Shown one piece after another: positions 60,113-64,000 of a stretch of 64,000 nt of DNA (positions within the stretch are counted from its first letter, which is position 1; every line of letters starts with the position of its first letter). The stretch is from Solea solea (taxonomy: Eukaryota > Chordata > Actinopteri > Pleuronectiformes > Soleidae). Both the position numbers and the translations under genes were made by a program. The stretch spans positions 18,826,388-18,890,387 of the forward strand of contig NC_081139.1 of NCBI RefSeq assembly GCF_958295425.1, read 5' to 3'. The notes under the pieces are model-generated. The model had not been told where the DNA came from, ran no database searches, and was given only the letters and a program-made list of their open reading frames with translations.

Positions 60113-62639
60113 CCTGTGCAGTTACACAAGAATAATCTCTAAAAACAACATTCCACATTGCAGCAAATGTTCAAACAAAGCTGCATTTTCCACAAGTTTG
60201 AAATCAAAATTAGTTTTTTTGAAGGTAAACAGTAACTGAGGCAGACTGCCATTTGAATTGTTATTGTTTGGTTATGAAATGATACAAATACGGTGCAGAC
60301 AGACCACTTCCATTCAGAATTGATTCAGAGTGTGTGCATATGGGGACACGGAGCGCTGTATGAGGGTTCTGTTTCAATGTTATACAACAAGATCACTAAT
60401 GATATTGTTTTCTCAATTTATATTGCAAAAGCCAAAAAGGATTTGCATATCTTGTCCGACAACATAAACAGTGAAGTGTTTTCATTATGTTAAGTTTAAT
60501 TTAACATTTTTTAATGTGAATACATTGTTGTGAAGCAGGGGCAACAAAGAATTCATCTTTTCCACAAACTAAACACTCCTGTGCCAGTTTTATCAATCTT
60601 TAAATGAGAGTCATTAAATAGTTTCTCTTACTTGACATATAAAGACAAGGATAAGCTCCAAAGTTACTGGACTGGAACAAAGAGACCAGAATATGAACTG
60701 TAACCAATAAATACTACTGGAGGGATATCCTGTTCTCCCCTTAATTAAACTTGGCTCCTTTTATTTTTGAATAAACTAGCACAAGCCTTGAAATTTAAGT
60801 GACCCTGTTACAGAGAGAACATACGGATTTATGTCCATCAAATTCTGTGATGATTTGGTTTGTAAAGATGTGACTGAAAGTGTCTCTTCTGTATTAGCAA
60901 GCTGTCAATTCATCTCATACAATATGTGCATGTACAGTTCAATCATGTACTGAGTTATTATTCAAGATTCTGGGTGGCAGCCGTGGAAGAGTACTTTCAT
61001 ATAGGTTTGATTTGTAATCTATAATTAGTTGTTACTTTTTTCTGTTTTATGTGGGTCCTAACTTTTATTTAAGATATTTACTGTCATAGTCACATTTTCA
61101 CAGTAAATATTAGGACCAAATACTTTTAAATTGAACTCTAAAAGTGACACAGAAAGAGTTACATTTCAAACTATTCCAGAGTGCATTTGGTCTAAGTGTT
61201 ACATTGACAATCTTAGAGTTACTTTAATCCTTAGACATCATGGGGTTGTGTGTTTATAGGTCACATATTCAGGCTTTAAAAAATGTTTTTTTTTTTCTTC
61301 ATCTCTTTATGTGTTTAGTAGCGATATAAAGTAGCAATAATTGTGCAAAAGTCACAAAATAGACCATTTTTCTTTCTTCCTTCCTTCTTATTCATTAAAA
61401 CGAGCCAAATGAACTTTGAACTGTGACACATTTCCAAATTAAATCAGATTTGAAACATTTTGAGAACTCTTTGCACAGGTGTGTTTTTTCTTCATCAGAT
61501 TGTCTATAGGTTTTGCTGAAAAAAAAAGGATATAAGACACTCTATATTGCACATTCTTATAGCCTCTGTATATACTGTATGTTTAAACATAGGACAAAAG
61601 CAGCCACAGTGCTCTGTGTTCTAAGGGTAAACACAGCCAAATTGACTGTGTTCTGACATCAATACATTTCAAAATGTCATGAACAATACTGCTTTTTTAC
61701 TTACGTAACGTGCACATACTGTATACACTGTTTGTTATTAAGATATTGGCAAGAGATGGCGGACAGCATTGATTACCCAGCATTCAGCAGTAGCACAATG
61801 CACAGCAGGACATTCTCCATTGATTAGCCCTGTGGTGACACTGTGAACACCTTTGATGGGCAAACGTCATGCAAACACAATCATTTCTCGTGAAGGTTAA
61901 TCTGAGGGTCTGCAGAAGAATGTGATCATACTGAAGCTTTTCTAACCTTGAACAACAACAATGTTTGCCAACATTGTGTCACCCTCATTAGAATTCCAAT
62001 CAATCACAGTGATTTTACTGCATGCACGACAATGATTGATGAATTATTCATTCAATTATTATTCATAAAACACACAAGCATTTTTCTGCCTCAAACAGCG
62101 TGCCCGTTTGACTGCGTGTCCTCTTGTTGACAGGTCACATTTGCTAAAAATACATACCTTTGAAGTAAGAGTTGGCCTGAGGATGAGGAGTGCTCCTATG
62201 GAGGATTGCAGTTGTGTTTAGGTGAGCGCACAACACGGATCCTGTCAATATTTTCTGAAAGGCAACACAAAAAAAAAAAATGTTGAATCTTAAAATTTCA
62301 ACTTTGCTCTCAGTGCCTCTCACAGCAGATCAAAACCCAGACTCATTAGAGTTTCTGTTTGTGTTACACACAGATCAGCATCCTCCTTTCCACCACTGCA
62401 TATCAAAAGCTTTTATCTTTAATATTGCTGGAAATCTCTGACTCGCCTTGAGCAGCTTCTTCCATATCTGAGAGAAAATGCTAACAACAGTAAATTGAGC
62501 CTTGAACACTGACTTGTCTGATTAACTGTGATAACCACCGGCTCCTTGCAGCTACACTTACACTGTGGGAGCAAAGCAGTTGTCTTGAAACTATATTTTA
62601 AAAATAAATAAATAGATAACTACTGGCAAAAACAAGGGC
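60113..62639. other. Noncoding DNA, no gene seen
   Basis: A+T-rich unique sequence. Splice-like signals are scattered and none brackets an open frame. No repeat recognised. Confidence 0.55.
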
Positions 62640-62960
62640 TTGACAAAGTAGCAAACAAAAAGTACAAAACCTGACAAGACAAGAGCATGGAGAAAACACT
62701 GATAAATCTCGACAAGACAATGGCATGGGGGTTACGCTGGTTACTCTGGTTCACAGGACAAGACAAACTGGCAACAGACAAAGGGAGACGCAGACCATAT
62801 ACAGACGCTAATGGGGGACAGGTGGAAACAATCAGGGCGGGGAAGACAATCACACTGGCAGGAAAAACACAAGTTACCGGAATCGAGAGGACAGTGAAAT
62901 TTCAAGAAACCACAAGACAACAACTAAACACAACCAGATTTCTTGGTCATGGCACCTTCC
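62640..62960. repeat. Fragment of a common teleost dispersed repeat, class unknown
   Basis: 'aaaacctgacaagacaagag', 'gacaagacaatggcatgg', 'gggacaggtggaaacaatca' and 'gggcggggaagacaatcaca' fit a repeat I associate with fish LTR-type elements. The overlapping plus frame (62687-63043, 118 codons) is rich in Thr, Lys and Gln because of the ACAAGACA-like composition, and is not a known protein. Confidence 0.4.
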
Positions 62961-63387
62961 TGCTCTGGCCACACGCACTTGACTTTATCCTCATCCACCC
63001 ACATCCAATAGATGAACATGCTCCTTCACACATAATGCATTGACAAAAGTGCACCAACAAGCAACTAGAATCAGTAATGCTAAACGATGTGGAACCTAAA
63101 AAGCCTCATTATTCCTCTCAAAATCGCCTCGAACAGAAGAGGTGAAAAATGAGGGTCAAAATAGGAGATATGCTTAAATATTGATGACTGAAAGAAAGTT
63201 GATGACAGCCTGTGGCAGACATGCAAAATGAGGAGTTTCAGCCAAGGTCTGCTAATACGCTCGCTCTCTCTACCCCTCTTTCTTTCACTATGTTGGTGGA
63301 TATCATGTTTTATTGTCTGTTACCTCCTCTCATCATGTGATCATTCTCCACTGCTGCTCTTAAGCAGACACACTTATTTCATTTAAC
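62961..63387. other. Noncoding DNA
   Basis: Nothing recognised. Confidence 0.5.
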
Positions 63388-63458
63388 CATTATTTAACCT
63401 TTAGGTAAAAGACTCATTGAGATCAAGCTCTCATTTACAAGGTTGACCTGGCCAAGAG
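63388..63458 (+). repeat. 'Taaccttta...ggccaagag' teleost repeat
   Basis: Same blocks as 43996-44076: 'ttatttaacctttagg', 'tcattgagatcaagctctc', 'atttacaaggttgacctggc'. The match is fragmentary. Confidence 0.65.
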
Positions 63459-64000
63459 GTCTGTGGAAGTAAAATAAACAGATTACAAACAATACATTAA
63501 AATAAGTGGTTTATAAGTGTAAGTGTGTGTCTATGGAGGTGCAACATCTTATTTTCCGTATTTTGGAACCTACGTGAACCACACTCACGTAATGTCTGTT
63601 TTAAATGTTGAACTGTTGAACATGTTTCACATAATATCGCAAAACAGAGCTGTGTAAAACCTTTAGTCTCCAGTCCAGTCACAACAAAGCATTTCATTAT
63701 TGGACAAAAATGTGAATAAATGTGTTTCAATTAAAAAACAAACAAACAGAGAGACTGCTCCTCCAAAAAGGGTCACGTTGTTTTCAATTTGTGGTTCTAA
63801 GGATCCAGGATGTCGGGTGCCATAAACTCCTGTGGGCCCCATAAAACCTGACTTGATAATTAGAAAGCTTTCTGTCATATAATTTTTATTAGTGCGGTGA
63901 AACCAACTTTTGGGAAGAAAAGTCTGCCACAAAAATCTCACACCATTTTTTCCTGTGGTCTTCTCCATCATTGGTGACAGACGGCTTTCATTTAACCTCT
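63459..64000. other. Noncoding DNA to the window end
   Basis: Two short minus frames (63497-63730, 63663-63971) lack coding signs. No element recognised. Confidence 0.5.

Noticed and set aside
62687..63043. 118-codon plus-strand frame
   Set aside because: It lies over a common dispersed repeat with ACAAGACA-like composition, which explains the Thr/Lys/Gln-rich peptide.
1..64000. CRISPR array, prokaryotic operon, rRNA or tRNA gene, complete retrovirus or intact transposase
   Set aside because: None is visible on either strand. All mobile-element coding sequence seen is truncated or frameshifted.

Overview
The window looks like chromosomal DNA from a ray-finned (teleost) fish. It is A+T-rich and has no operons, rRNA or tRNA genes. 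It is dense in CA/GA/TA microsatellites and holds the repeat types that dominate teleost introns and gene deserts: a tRNA-like SINE with a (GATG)-type tail, Tc1/mariner relics, hAT-like elements and MITEs, and 5'-truncated LINE pieces. Family names here come from memory of such repeats and were not checked against a library.

No complete protein-coding gene can be supported. The long open frames are chance frames, simple-repeat frames or transposon relics. The best single-copy coding evidence is a 66-nt minus-strand segment at 12740-12805. It has good splice sites on both sides, an open phase-0 frame, and G or C at 19 of 22 third codon positions. A second minus-strand segment (17751-17849, 99 nt, also phase 0) and a plus-strand one (28699-28785, 87 nt) are weaker. 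If the two minus-strand segments belong to one gene, much of the left part of the window is its introns. A CpG-rich block with an upstream TATA box and a strong splice donor (42901-43279) looks like a plus-strand promoter and noncoding first exon. None of these could be tied to a named gene.

Layout. 1-12.4 kb: mostly unique noncoding DNA with a hAT-type MITE carrying an 8-bp target duplication (7066-7375), a second MITE (9269-9793) and SINE scraps. 12.4-18 kb: a CNE-like block, the best exon candidate, a full-length SINE and the second exon candidate. 21.0-22.4 kb: a Tc1-plus-unique composite block split by a LINE insertion with a 15-bp target duplication; an uninterrupted relative lies at 51.3-52.0 kb. 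23-37 kb: hAT, MITE, Tc1 and 'CCTAACC' repeat copies and a long TA/CA microsatellite. 42.8-45 kb: the promoter-like block, a purine tract and an inverted repeat pair. 46-49 kb: a SINE, a Tc1 transposase relic and a local tandem duplication. 53.6-54.3 kb: a LINE reverse-transcriptase C-terminus with a SINE next to it. 58.5-63.5 kb: MITE, SINE and other repeat copies.

Nothing here amounts to a new biological system. The most informative observations are the natural empty-site/filled-site pair for the LINE, the GC3-rich candidate exon and the promoter-like island.
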